This document shows positions 26,131 to 33,493 of a DNA stretch of 64,000 nt, piece after piece. Position 1 is the first letter of the stretch. Each line of letters begins with the position of its first letter. This DNA comes from Saccharopolyspora erythraea NRRL 2338 (GTDB lineage: Bacteria > Actinomycetota > Actinomycetes > Mycobacteriales > Pseudonocardiaceae): assembly GCF_000062885.1 (NCBI RefSeq), contig NC_009142.1, positions 496,001 to 560,000 on the forward strand. Reading direction: 5' to 3'. The position numbers were made by a program, and so were the translations under genes. The notes beneath the pieces were generated by a model that was not told the DNA's origin, made no database searches, and saw only the letters and a list, made by a program, of their open reading frames with translations.

Positions 26131-26547
26131 TCATGCCGCGCCCCGGGCCAGGCGGTCGATGTAGGCGGTGAGCGCTTCGACGGGGACGCGGCGGGCGTGG
26201 CCGATGCGTACCGAGTCGACGTCGCCGGACTTGATGAGCTTGAACATCGTGGTGCGGCCGACCGACAACCGGCGGGCGGCCTGCTCGACGGTCAGCAGCA
26301 GCCGCGTTGCGTCCCCGGACTCCCGGGGCCGGGGGAGGGAAGCGGGGGCCGGTGTCGACAACCCCGGATTCCGGGGGTGTCGGGCGGTGTGCGCGGGGCG
26401 TTCCCTCGTTCCCTGTTGTGGGGTTTGCGCAGGTCGAGCCGAGGGAGTGGCGGAGGGAACGGGGTAGGGAGAATTCCCTGCCTCCCCGGCGGTTCCCTGC
26501 CGGGTTCCCTGTGCCGTGACGGCGGTCGGGCGGTGGGCGGTGTGCAT
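26131..26547 (-). CDS. HTH (excisionase/MerR-like) DNA-binding protein
   Basis: About 138 aa. ATG at 26547 with CAGGAG at good spacing; a longer frame upstream has no support. The N-terminal ~75 residues are low-complexity (Pro/Thr/Ala). The C-terminal domain LLLTVEQAARRLSVGRTTMF..IKSGDVDSVRIGHARRVPVEAL is the classic excisionase-family winged HTH (HTH_17). Probably the recombination directionality factor or a regulator of the element. Its upstream region holds a 26-bp palindrome likely to be its operator. Confidence 0.8.
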   Translation of the reverse strand: MHTAHRPTAVTAQGTRQGTAGEAGNSPYPVPSATPSARPAQTPQQGTRERPAHTARHPRNPGLSTPAPASLPRPRESGDATRLLLTVEQAARRLSVGRTTMFKLIKSGDVDSVRIGHARRVPVEALTAYIDRLARGAA

Positions 26548-26615
26548 GGCGGCTCCTGTGGGGACGAAGTTGACGAAATTACGAACTTTGGCGCTGACCT
26601 GGGGTTTCGTGGGGA

Positions 26616-26641
26616 GCAAAGTTCGTAGCTACGAACTTTGC
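26616..26641. repeat. Perfect 26-bp palindrome before the HTH gene
   Basis: Half site GCAAAGTTCGTAG followed by its exact complement. Extra half-copies ACGAACTTTG at 26581 and GTTCGTA near 26670 and 26690. Located ~70 bases before the start of the HTH gene and abutting the stop of the ATPase gene, as expected for an operator. Confidence 0.9.
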
Positions 26642-26643
26642 TT

Positions 26644-28110
26644 TCAGGGTTTGCCCTGGTCAGGGGCATTGTTCGTAAGTTCGTGGTGTTCGTAGGCAAT
26701 GAAGATCTCGGTGGCGCGGCCTCCCTTCCGGCCCTCCGGGCGGCGCTGGGTCTTGGCGATGGTGTGGTCGGCGATGAGCTGGTCCAGCAGCGCTTCGATG
26801 CGGGTCTTCCTGGCGTTGCCCTGGAAGAAGCCTGCGGTGATCTCGGTGCGGGTGCGTCCCTGTGGCCCGGCCTCGCGGATGTAGGCGGCGAGCTGGGCCA
26901 GCGCCGGGTCGGCTTGGCGGAACACCGCGCGGGCGGAGTCGACGGCGTAGCGGATGAACGCCGCCGCGGCGACCAGGTGCGCGGGCTGGATGGTGGGGGT
27001 GCCGTCGAGGGCGGCGTGGATGCCGGCCACCCGGAGGCAGTTGGGTGCGGCGCGGGAGAGGAACTGCTCGATCGGTCCATCTTCGGTGCTGAAGCCGCCG
27101 AACTCGACGTAGAGCCGCCGCCACAGGTAGGCGGCCTCGTCGCTGAAGCCGAGCTGTCCGAGCGTGGCGCCCTGGTCCAGGCGTGCCCGCAGGTCGACCG
27201 CCAGGCGCTCGATCAGCGCCGGATCGGCCCCCGTGCCTGCCGGGAGGAACTGGGTCTGGGCGACGAAGACCGGGAGAAACCGGTTGTAGGTGCCTCCGGC
27301 CATGTCGGAGTGGCTGACCTTGGCGTGGAACTCGCCGGGGGTGATGTGGGTCAGGATGCCGACGTGGGCGTCGCGCACGATGCGGGCGGTGACGCCGAGG
27401 GTGGACAGGTTGCCGCCCTCCCACGCCGCGCGCAGCGTCGCCGAGAGGGTGTTGCCCTCGCGGCGCATCCGCGCCATCACCGAGGCCCACTCCGGTTCGA
27501 AGGCCAGCAGTCGCCGATCCCCGGAAGGCAGCAGTGCGCGGGGGCGCGGCTTGCCTTTGCCGGGCTCGGTCCCGTCCCCCTCGTCTTCGTCGGCGAACGC
27601 CTGGGTCAGGCCCTCGCCGGAGGTCAGGCCGCTGTGGATGTTGGAGGCCACGAACCCGGAATCGGCGGCCGTCAGGAGGCGTTTGGCGGCCGACCAGCCC
27701 GCGCCCTTGCGGCCGATGCCGGTCCGGCCGATGACCATCGGCCACACCAGCAGCGGGTGCCGGTCGTCGCCGACCCGAATGTGTGGGCGTCCACCGAGGT
27801 GGACCCCGGTTCCGGCCAGCAGGGAGGCCAGGATGTTGGTGGGGTCGGCCTCGCTGGTCGGCTGCACCTGGCGGACCAGGTCGCCGAGGAAGGTCTCGAA
27901 CATCGCCTCATCGCGGGCGGGGAGTTCGGCGCGGGCGCTGGCGATCTGAGCGAGCGCTTGGCGTTCGGTTTCCGGGTCCGGCGGCAACATCGGTCCCGTC
28001 CCTGTGCCGGGAGCCTCCGGGCTCGCTGTGGGCTGGTCGGAGTCGGAGACCAGGCGCAGCCGCCGAGGCTGTTCCGCTGGGGTGGCTGCGGGGTGTTCGG
28101 GCTTGCTCAT
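26644..28110 (-). CDS. DUF3987-like replication-associated ATPase
   Basis: 488 aa. Recognisable pieces of the DUF3987/YfjI group are NILASLLAGTGVHLGGRPHIRVG, VWPMVIGRTGIGRKGAGWSAAKRLL (both in part), SGLTSGEGL, RLLAFEPEWASVMARMRREGNTLSATLRAAWEGG (part), HVGILTHITPGEFHAKV and NRFLPVFVAQTQFLP. The P-loop-like segment GRTGIGRKG lacks the usual GK[ST]. The C-terminus (TEITAGFFQGNARKTRIEALLDQLIADHTI, in parts) resembles a winged helix. In phages and mobile elements this family is linked to replication as a helicase/primase-like protein; I infer the same here. It is the only replication candidate in the element. Confidence 0.75.
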   Translation of the reverse strand: MSKPEHPAATPAEQPRRLRLVSDSDQPTASPEAPGTGTGPMLPPDPETERQALAQIASARAELPARDEAMFETFLGDLVRQVQPTSEADPTNILASLLAGTGVHLGGRPHIRVGDDRHPLLVWPMVIGRTGIGRKGAGWSAAKRLLTAADSGFVASNIHSGLTSGEGLTQAFADEDEGDGTEPGKGKPRPRALLPSGDRRLLAFEPEWASVMARMRREGNTLSATLRAAWEGGNLSTLGVTARIVRDAHVGILTHITPGEFHAKVSHSDMAGGTYNRFLPVFVAQTQFLPAGTGADPALIERLAVDLRARLDQGATLGQLGFSDEAAYLWRRLYVEFGGFSTEDGPIEQFLSRAAPNCLRVAGIHAALDGTPTIQPAHLVAAAAFIRYAVDSARAVFRQADPALAQLAAYIREAGPQGRTRTEITAGFFQGNARKTRIEALLDQLIADHTIAKTQRRPEGRKGGRATEIFIAYEHHELTNNAPDQGKP

Positions 28111-28468
28111 GGGCTACCGCTCCGATGGGTCGTGAGTGCTGTTCAGAGGGGTTGGGAACCCGGGTCCGCACCCGGGTTCACGGCTTCTGCGCCGCCTTCT
28201 CCGGCGGGTTCTCGCTGCCGTTCTCGGTGATCTTGGTGAGGTTCTTCCCATGCAGGTGAGAAGCGGTGAGAACCCGGAGGAATCGACCTCGATTCGTGCA
28301 GGCCAACCAGGTGGATCGAGGCCGATCGAGTCCCGGTCGATCGACCCCCGATCCCCGCTCGGCTGGGTCGTTGCCGGGTCTCCGGGCGACTACTGGCGGT
28401 GACGCTGCGGCGGTGCTCGGGTCGGGTTCACTGAGGCTGGAACAGTGGGGGGCGGGAATCCGGGTCTT

Positions 28469-28667
28469 AAACCCGCAAACCCGCAAAAGGGGGTGTGACC
28501 TGGTGTTTTGTGGTGCGGGTTTGGTGCGGGTTTGCGGGTTTGGTGGGCTGGGTTTGGCGGGTTTGCGGGTTTGGTGACGGCTGTGGCGGGTTTGGCTCCC
28601 CCTCCTGTCCCGGCTTCTTTTTCCTGGTCATTGGGGTTGGTTGCGGGGTTTGCGGGTTTGCGGGTTT
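28469..28667. repeat. Iteron array of GCGGGTTT
   Basis: At least eight exact copies on the plus strand (28515, 28526, 28534, 28557, 28565, 28586, 28652, 28660) and two inverted copies (28469, 28477), often head to tail at 8-base period, plus variants such as GCGGGGTTT. Telomere-like G/T strand bias. Confidence 0.9.
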
Positions 28668-28788
28668 GCTACGGCGCTTGGCGATGTGCCGGGCGGCGTG
28701 CCCGTGGTGACGGGCAGGGCGCCGGTCACGCCGCGTAGTGCGAACGGTCTGCCTCGGGTCCGCAGCCCGCGTTCGCTGGTGGTTTCGG

Positions 28789-28815
28789 GCTCCCAACCCG
28801 CGCGGAGTTGGGAGC
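28789..28815. repeat. Inverted repeat GTTGGGAGC (copy 2)
   Basis: GCTCCCAAC (28789-28797), nine-base spacer, GTTGGGAGC (28807-28815). Same 9-mer as at 25048-25075. Confidence 0.85.
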
Positions 28816-29080
28816 ACCCCCGTCGAACGCGGCGGGTCCCGGGGCGGCTGGTCTGGAGGGGTGGGAGACCCGGCCCGGTGGCGGCGGTTCAAGGCCCACA
28901 CGGGGTGGGTGGCGGGATGGCGCCACCGGGCCGGGGTGGTCGGGATCGGCGGGGAGGACCGGCGCCGGTAGTGGCTTCTGGCCCCACACGGGGTGGGGTG
29001 GCGGTTGCGCTACCGGGCCGGGGTTTGAGCTGTTCGCGAACCTGTCGGGACGCTTCCGACAGGGCAAAACACGCCCTGTG

Positions 29081-29193
29081 GCTGCGACCAGCAGGAACAG
29101 CCGTTTCCGCTGTTCCCGGCGGGTGTGCCTGCGACCAGCGGAAACAGTGTGTTTGCGCTGTTCCCTGGGGGTGTGGCCGCGACCAGCGGGAAC
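29081..29193. repeat. Three ~47-bp direct repeats with core GCGACCAGCGGGAAC
   Basis: Units begin at 29081, 29128 and 29176 with GSCTGCGACCAGC-GGAAC variants, each followed in the first two by a CGCTGTTCCC block and GGGTGTG. The core GCGAC..GGAAC/GTTCC is itself partly palindromic. The array ends seven bases before the stop codon of the 29201 gene. Confidence 0.85.
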
Positions 29194-29200
29194 GCCCGGG

Positions 29201-29536
29201 CTAGTTCGGCCAGATCGCGTCCGGCTCGAGCTCCACCGGGTGCACCGCCGGGGTGTCCCGTCCCGGTGCCGGCGGGCGGGTGACCGCCCGGACCGCGTCG
29301 GCCCGGGCCTGAGCCAGGGCGTAGCGGCGCCGGTCGAACGTCGGCCCACCGGAGGCGGCCAGCACCGCCAGCCCGTTCTCCAGCCGCTCGATCGCCTTGC
29401 GGGGCGTCTTGCGGTGGACCAGGGCCACGAACCGAGCCAGGTCGTAGACCTCGGCGTCGCGCAGCTGCGCGTCGGTCAGCGGGCAGGCGTAGAGCACGGT
29501 CACCACGCCATGCACGGTCACCTTGGGCACGGTCAT
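29201..29536 (-). CDS. Element protein of unknown function
   Basis: 111 aa (MTVPKVTVHGVVTVLYACPL...). Its ATG shares one base with the stop of the upstream HTH gene (TGATG), so it is translationally coupled. Composition is ordinary and helical (AQLRDAEVYDLARFVALVHRK, AIERLENGLAVLA, RRYALAQARADAVRAV), ending DAIWPN. No motif recognised. Fourth gene of the minus-strand set 30589-29201. Confidence 0.65.
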   Translation of the reverse strand: MTVPKVTVHGVVTVLYACPLTDAQLRDAEVYDLARFVALVHRKTPRKAIERLENGLAVLAASGGPTFDRRRYALAQARADAVRAVTRPPAPGRDTPAVHPVELEPDAIWPN

Positions 29537-29913
29537 CACGCGGCCACCCCTTCCAGCTCGATGCGCTCGGCGCCGGACAGGCCGCCGATGAGCGGGTCCT
29601 TCGGGCTGGAGACCACCTGTGGCGTCGGGGCGCCGCGCTCGATGTCGGCGCGGGTGACCACCGGGTGGTTGCGGGACCAAGCGCCCGCGATGCCCAGCAT
29701 GCCCGGGGTGGTGCCGTAGACCTCGGCCCAGAGCTGCTGGTAGGTCGACGAGACCACCCGCACGCCGCGTTCCCACTCGCCGAGCAGCCCGAGCAGGGTG
29801 CCCGGCGAGTGCGCCCGGATGCCCCGGGACCGGGCCGCTTCGGCCAGGTGCTGGCAGGCGGTCTTCTGCGACCAGCCCCGGGCTGTGCGGTACTGCCGCA
29901 GTCGCACGCTCAT
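29536..29913 (-). CDS. XRE-like helix-turn-helix protein
   Basis: 125 aa. N-terminal region RLRQYRTARGWSQKTACQHLAEAARSRG..SPGTLLGLLGEWERGVRVVS.YQQLWAEVYGTTPGMLGI reads as a lambda-repressor-type HTH with the WERG recognition-helix neighbourhood. Extended form similar to the XRE domain of the 31488 protein (YTEWEQGRVLP). The C-terminal part (PTPQVVSSPKDPLIGGLSGAERIELEG) is short and linker-like. Likely an element regulator. Starts five bases after the stop of the next gene upstream. Confidence 0.7.
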   Translation of the reverse strand: MSVRLRQYRTARGWSQKTACQHLAEAARSRGIRAHSPGTLLGLLGEWERGVRVVSSTYQQLWAEVYGTTPGMLGIAGAWSRNHPVVTRADIERGAPTPQVVSSPKDPLIGGLSGAERIELEGVAA

Positions 29914-29918
29914 GTGCC

Positions 29919-30326
29919 TCACGCCCTCGTCAGTGCGCGGCGCGGTGCGGGCACCCCGGGGCGGCCGTAGAGCTCGGCGACCCGGCGGCGGATCATCATC
30001 AGCAGCGCGTAGTCCCCGCTGCCCGGCTTGATGTCCTCGATCTCTTCGCGGGCGAGGCAGATGCGGTTCGAGCCCTCGTGCAGGAAGGTCTCCAGCACCA
30101 TCTCGTGTGCGTACTGGTCGTTGCCGAGTTCGCGCTCGTCCAGCAACATCCCGCCGTTGACGGCGATCCAGAACACGGCCTCGATGTCTTCCAGCGACAC
30201 CGGCACGCTCATGCTCACCTGCATCACGATCGGGGTGTCGTTGTCCTCGCGGTGGGTGGGGATGAACGTCGCGTGGTGGTCGCCGACCATGCCCTGTGCC
30301 CGCTCGGTGTGCAGTCGCATCGTCAC
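29919..30326 (-). CDS. Element protein of unknown function (acidic, ~135 aa)
   Basis: GTG start at 30326 overlaps the stop of the upstream HTH gene as GTGA. Sequence features: VMQVSMSVPVSLEDIEAVFWIAVNGGM, then MVLETFLHEGSNRICLAREEIEDIKPGSGDYALLMMIRRRVAEL (parts). No family recognised; no membrane segment or metal motif. Its tight packing between two HTH genes suggests a shared regulatory or replication-control operon. Confidence 0.65.
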   Translation of the reverse strand: MTMRLHTERAQGMVGDHHATFIPTHREDNDTPIVMQVSMSVPVSLEDIEAVFWIAVNGGMLLDERELGNDQYAHEMVLETFLHEGSNRICLAREEIEDIKPGSGDYALLMMIRRRVAELYGRPGVPAPRRALTRA

Positions 30327-30589
30327 GCCACCTCCCCCGCGGTCTCGTCACGGTCGTCGGCGGCGGCCGACTCGGTGCCGGTCACGAACGCCTCGTAGGC
30401 GGCCTGGCCGCACTGCTCCAAGTAGATGTTCAGGGCGGAGCCCTCGATTCGGAGGGTGCCCTTGCCGGTACCGAGCTTGAGGGCGTCGAGCTTCCCGGAC
30501 TCGATCGCCCGGTAGATGGTGGCCTTGGAGATGTTCAGCAGGTCGGCGACTGCCTTGACCTTGAACACCTGGTTATCCTCGAAGCGCAT
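30323..30589 (-). CDS. Small HTH (excisionase/BldC-like) protein
   Basis: 88 aa. MRFEDNQVFKVKAVADLLNISKATIYRAIESGKLDALKLG is a HTH_17/excisionase-type winged helix; GTLRIEGSALNIYL completes the wing. ATG at 30589 with GGAGAAACG upstream. First gene of the leftward operon, divergent from the GntR gene at 30779. Either the second excisionase-like factor of the element or its transcription regulator. Confidence 0.75.
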   Translation of the reverse strand: MRFEDNQVFKVKAVADLLNISKATIYRAIESGKLDALKLGTGKGTLRIEGSALNIYLEQCGQAAYEAFVTGTESAAADDRDETAGEVA

Positions 30590-30778
30590 CGTTTCTCCAT
30601 CGGTTTCGATGTGCGCCCTGGTCGGTGTTGCAGCACTGACCAGGGCTTTTTCTTGTCCGGCTGAGGCGGTTGAGGCATCTGCAACAACCGGAACGAGAGC
30701 AACAGTAGCGACGAGAGTTAAGTGAGTCAAGTCTCTGTCGTGACTTCCTTGAGTTGACGATCGCGTACCCTTGCTGAC
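30590..30778. promoter_or_regulatory. Divergent promoter region of the element
   Basis: 189 bases between the leftward HTH operon and the rightward GntR gene. Contains AAGTGAGTCAAGTCTC and CCTTGAGTTGACGATC with repeated (T)GAGTTGAC/TGAGTCAA elements, a likely GntR/KorA-type operator. The GntR gene starts within ~20 bases of the last repeat and may be leaderless. Confidence 0.45.
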
Positions 30779-31141
30779 GTGGCAAAACGCGAGGTAGAGA
30801 ACTCTCAGGCGCCCTACCGTCAGGTCGCCGACGCCATCCGCGCGAGCATCACGAACGGGACGTACGGGCCGGGGGAGAAGCTCCCTACCGGTAAGGACTT
30901 GGCTGACGAGTACGGCGTGGCTATCAACACCGCCCGCAGCGCGCTGGAAATCCTGCGGCAGGAGGGGCTGATCGCTGTCCGCCATGGCCAGGGGTCGTAC
31001 GTCCTCAGCCAGCCGGAGTCCGGCGGAGCCGATGCCGAGAACGCTGACGTGCCCAGCGTCGCGGCGGTGCATCAACAGCTTGCGGAGATCAACCGGCGAC
31101 TCGCGGCGATCGAGGAACGCCTGAACGAACTTGCCCGCTGA
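30779..31141 (+). CDS. GntR-family winged-helix regulator (short, with C-terminal coiled coil)
   Basis: 120 aa. APYRQVADAIRASITNGTYGPGEKLPTGKDLADEYGV..NTARSALEILRQEGLIAVRHGQGSYVL is a complete GntR winged helix. There is no ligand-binding domain; the end (VHQQLAEINRRLAAIEERLNELAR) is a heptad coiled coil for dimerisation. This form is common in actinobacterial integrative elements as the KorSA-type repressor of transfer/replication genes. GTG start at 30779. Divergent from the HTH operon, which it probably represses. Confidence 0.82.
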   Translation: MAKREVENSQAPYRQVADAIRASITNGTYGPGEKLPTGKDLADEYGVAINTARSALEILRQEGLIAVRHGQGSYVLSQPESGGADAENADVPSVAAVHQQLAEINRRLAAIEERLNELAR

Positions 31142-31152
31142 CCTGCCAGCAG

Positions 31153-31332
31153 CTACCCGGCAACTGCACCGAAGAACGTCTTGAGCGCGCCGAACGTGGT
31201 CTTCACGAACTCCGCGGATTCGGTCGGCTGCTGCACGACCATAACCACGACCACGATCAGCACAGCCCAACCGAACAGCTTCGGGAGCACCCCGCCGCCG
31301 GTCTTCATCATCGGAAACGACTGCTTGGCCAT
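31153..31332 (-). CDS. 59-aa single-pass membrane protein
   Basis: Too short for most gene finders. ATG at 31332 follows GAGGGAGAAGGTC, an excellent ribosome-binding site. Sequence: MAKQSFPMMKTGGGVLPKLF, then a hydrophobic helix WAVLIVVVVMVV, then an amphipathic Phe-rich tail (EFVKTTFGALKTFFGAV). Stop TAG. N-terminal charge pattern suggests N-in topology. No family known to me. It lies between the GntR and XRE genes on the opposite strand, converging on GntR. Confidence 0.65.
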   Translation of the reverse strand: MAKQSFPMMKTGGGVLPKLFGWAVLIVVVVMVVQQPTESAEFVKTTFGALKTFFGAVAG

Positions 31333-31487
31333 GACCTTCTCCCTCGTTCAGAGTGTTGACTGCTTTCGCTGTCATGCCTCAAGAATCGATCGACTTTGCG
31401 ATGATGGGGAGATGAGTCGCGGGTGAGTCGGAGGTGAGTCGTTCGACTCACCTGGCTCTGACCAGGGGGAACGCCAGGGGAGGGACC

Positions 31488-32612
31488 GTGCCCGTAGAGG
31501 AACCCGAAGCAACGCCTTTGAAGCGCGCACGTCTCGCGAGTGGCATGTCGCAGATGGAGACCCGCACCAAGCTCCGCGAAGTCCGACGTCGTCGCGGCAA
31601 GATGCCCCCGAAAGACGTGAGCCTGAAGCGGATGTACACGGAGTGGGAGCAGGGTCGCGTCCTTCCGACCGACTGGCGCGACGAACTATGCGAGGTCTTC
31701 GCGCTCCCGCCAGCGGCTCTAGGCTTCGTGGACACGGCGCCGCCGCCGTCTGCATTGGACATTCCATCGGCGCTGGAGATCACCAGGATCGACGCCGAGA
31801 TCGTCGAAATGTTGGAGCAGCAGACCGACCACTACCGTCTCATGGACCGGAAGGTCGGCGCGGCGATCATCCCGCAGACCGTCGCACATGTTGAGCACAT
31901 GGAGAAGCTGTTACGCACTGCCCTGCCTGGAAAGCACTCCCACCTGGCCGCGGTCGCACTTGCGGAGGGCGCAGCCTTGGCGGGCTGGCAGGCGCTCGAT
32001 GCAGGTGACGTCACGAAGGCGTGGAACCTGCACGACGTCGCGAAAGCTGCTGCCCGGCAAGGTGAAGACCCTGCTGTGTTCGCTCACGTGACGGCTCAGC
32101 AGGCGTACGCGCTTCTCGACGCCGGCCGGGCCACCGAAGCAGTCGAGCTAGTCCAGTACGCACACACCCCCGAAATCGCGCGGCGTGTCCCGGCTCGGCT
32201 TCGTGCCTGGCTTGCAGCTGCGGAGGCGGAGTTTCTCGCTGCCGCTGGCCAGCACCGCCAGGCGCTCACGATGCTCGATCAGGCGGCCGACGCCCTACCC
32301 GAAGGCGACACCGATCCGGAACTGCCTTTCCTGATGCTGAACAGCACGCACCTCGCCCGTTGGCGTGGTCACTGCCTCGCCAGGCTAGGCGCTGACGAGG
32401 CAGTCGATGACCTTACGAGAGCCCTGGAGGGTAGTCAGGTCTTGTCCTCGAAGCGGGCGGAGTCGGGCCTTCGGGTCGATCTCGCCTTAGCGCTGCGGAA
32501 GCGTGGCGACATCGAAGGTTCGAAAACGCATGCGCAGAGAGCCGCGGAACTGGCGGGCAGTACGGGATCAGCACGACAGCGCGCACGGATCGCGAAGCTG
32601 CTCGTGGACTAG
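31488..32612 (+). CDS. XRE regulator with TPR-like C-terminal region
   Basis: About 374 aa. GTG at 31488 after AGGGAGGGA. N-terminal XRE HTH (LKRARLASGMSQMETRTKLREV, then YTEWEQGRVLPTDWRDELCEVFALPPAALGF, in parts). The rest is helical with TPR-like pairs (ALAEGAALAGWQALDAGDVTKAWNLHDVAKAAARQ.., AYALLDAGRATEAVELVQYA, AEFLAAAGQHRQALTMLDQAADALP). Such XRE-TPR proteins act as peptide- or signal-responsive regulators in actinobacteria. It converges with the Nudix gene, one base between the stops. Confidence 0.78.
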   Translation: MPVEEPEATPLKRARLASGMSQMETRTKLREVRRRRGKMPPKDVSLKRMYTEWEQGRVLPTDWRDELCEVFALPPAALGFVDTAPPPSALDIPSALEITRIDAEIVEMLEQQTDHYRLMDRKVGAAIIPQTVAHVEHMEKLLRTALPGKHSHLAAVALAEGAALAGWQALDAGDVTKAWNLHDVAKAAARQGEDPAVFAHVTAQQAYALLDAGRATEAVELVQYAHTPEIARRVPARLRAWLAAAEAEFLAAAGQHRQALTMLDQAADALPEGDTDPELPFLMLNSTHLARWRGHCLARLGADEAVDDLTRALEGSQVLSSKRAESGLRVDLALALRKRGDIEGSKTHAQRAAELAGSTGSARQRARIAKLLVD

Positions 32613-32613
32613 C

Positions 32614-33156
32614 TCACCTGCCGAGAGCCAAGTAGTGGAGAAGGCCGACGAGGGTGCCGGAGTTCTTCACCTTTCCCTCGCGGATCAGGTTGGGCACGTT
32701 GGCCACGGGGACCCACTCGAACTTGCCTTCGTTGACCTCCGTGGCGTCTCCGACCAGCTCAGCGCCCCGGCCGAGAAAGACGTGGTGAGGATTGCGCAGC
32801 ATGCCTACTGCTGGTTCGAATGTGACTAGTGGTTCGATCTTTCGAGGCTTATAGCCGGTTTCCTCGATCAGCTCCCGCAACGCTGTCTCCTGCGGGTCTT
32901 CCCCCTCGTCGATGATCCCTCCGGGGAGCTCCCAGTTCCAGATATCCGGCGCGAACCGGTGCCGCCATGCCATGAGCACATGCTCTTCTGCGTCGTCGAG
33001 AAGCACGGTCATCGCAGGAGGTGGAAACCACACAGTGTGGTGCTCGAAGCGCTCTCCTGAAGGTTGCGAGATATCGGCCAAGCCGACGCGTACCCACGCG
33101 CTCTCGTACACAGGACGCTCACCATGCACGGTCCACGTGCCCTCTTGGTCAGCCAC
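32614..33156 (-). CDS. Nudix hydrolase (ADP-ribose/nucleoside-diphosphate-sugar type)
   Basis: 180 aa. Complete Nudix box at about residues 78-100 (GGIIDEGEDPQ..RELIEETGY), giving the Mg-binding REXXEE helix. N-terminal beta strands with HHTVWFPPPAMTVLLDD and MAWRHRF, and a C-terminal LREGKVKNSGTLVGLLHY-like helix, resemble ADP-ribose pyrophosphatases. Cargo gene of the element, adjacent to the XRE-TPR regulator. Its substrate cannot be told from sequence. Confidence 0.85.
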   Translation of the reverse strand: MADQEGTWTVHGERPVYESAWVRVGLADISQPSGERFEHHTVWFPPPAMTVLLDDAEEHVLMAWRHRFAPDIWNWELPGGIIDEGEDPQETALRELIEETGYKPRKIEPLVTFEPAVGMLRNPHHVFLGRGAELVGDATEVNEGKFEWVPVANVPNLIREGKVKNSGTLVGLLHYLALGR

Positions 33157-33214
33157 TGATCAGCCCTTCTCTCGGACTATCGAAAGTTCGTTCTCTTGGT
33201 GTTCCCCGGTGCAG

Positions 33215-33493
33215 CTAGCGAGAACGGTAGGCGTCTCGCCTATGAGCGACGGTCACCACGGTGACAAGGATCTGCTCGTCGTTGATCGAGTACAGGGCTC
33301 GGTATTCGCCGCGACGGGTGCTGTGCAGTTCCTCGAATGGCGCATCGAGGCGCTTACCCAGACGGTGCGGGTTGTCAGCGACCGGCCCCGTGAGGTGGTC
33401 GTGCATCGCCATGGCCGCAGCCAAGGGGAGGCGGTTCATCTGGCGCCTGGCGGCAGCCGTGTAGCTGATCGTGTAGCTGCCTCGTGGGCTCAT
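33215..33493 (-). CDS. RelE/ParE-family toxin
   Basis: 92 aa. YTISYTAAARRQMNRLP, then DHLTGPVADNPHRLGKRLDAPFEELHSTRRGEYRALYSINDEQILVTVVTVAHRRDAYR (key parts). The R-G-x-Y-R-A-L-Y and I-x-V-x-x-V-x-H-R-x-x-x-Y-R pattern is the RelE fold with its catalytic basic/aromatic residues. RelE toxins cleave mRNA on the ribosome. Its ATG overlaps the antitoxin stop by four bases, the usual order for this type. Confidence 0.88.
   Translation of the reverse strand: MSPRGSYTISYTAAARRQMNRLPLAAAMAMHDHLTGPVADNPHRLGKRLDAPFEELHSTRRGEYRALYSINDEQILVTVVTVAHRRDAYRSR

Larger units (their letters stand above)
28111..29200. other. 1.1-kb non-coding, repeat-filled region (candidate origin)
   Basis: No frame looks coding; the long frames that cross it are repeat translations. 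It contains TCGATCGA/GATCGAG clusters near 28320, the GCGGGTTT iteron array, an inverted GTTGGGAGC pair, two ~45-bp direct repeats starting CCACACGGGGTGG near 28898 and 28984, and three 47-bp repeats at the right end. It lies immediately upstream of the replication-type ATPase gene. Confidence 0.6.

Noticed and set aside
28467-28901. 144-aa Pro/Asn/Thr-rich protein on the minus strand
   Set aside because: Its PANPQT repeats are simply the translation of the GCGGGTTT iterons; no ribosome-binding site or ordered region.
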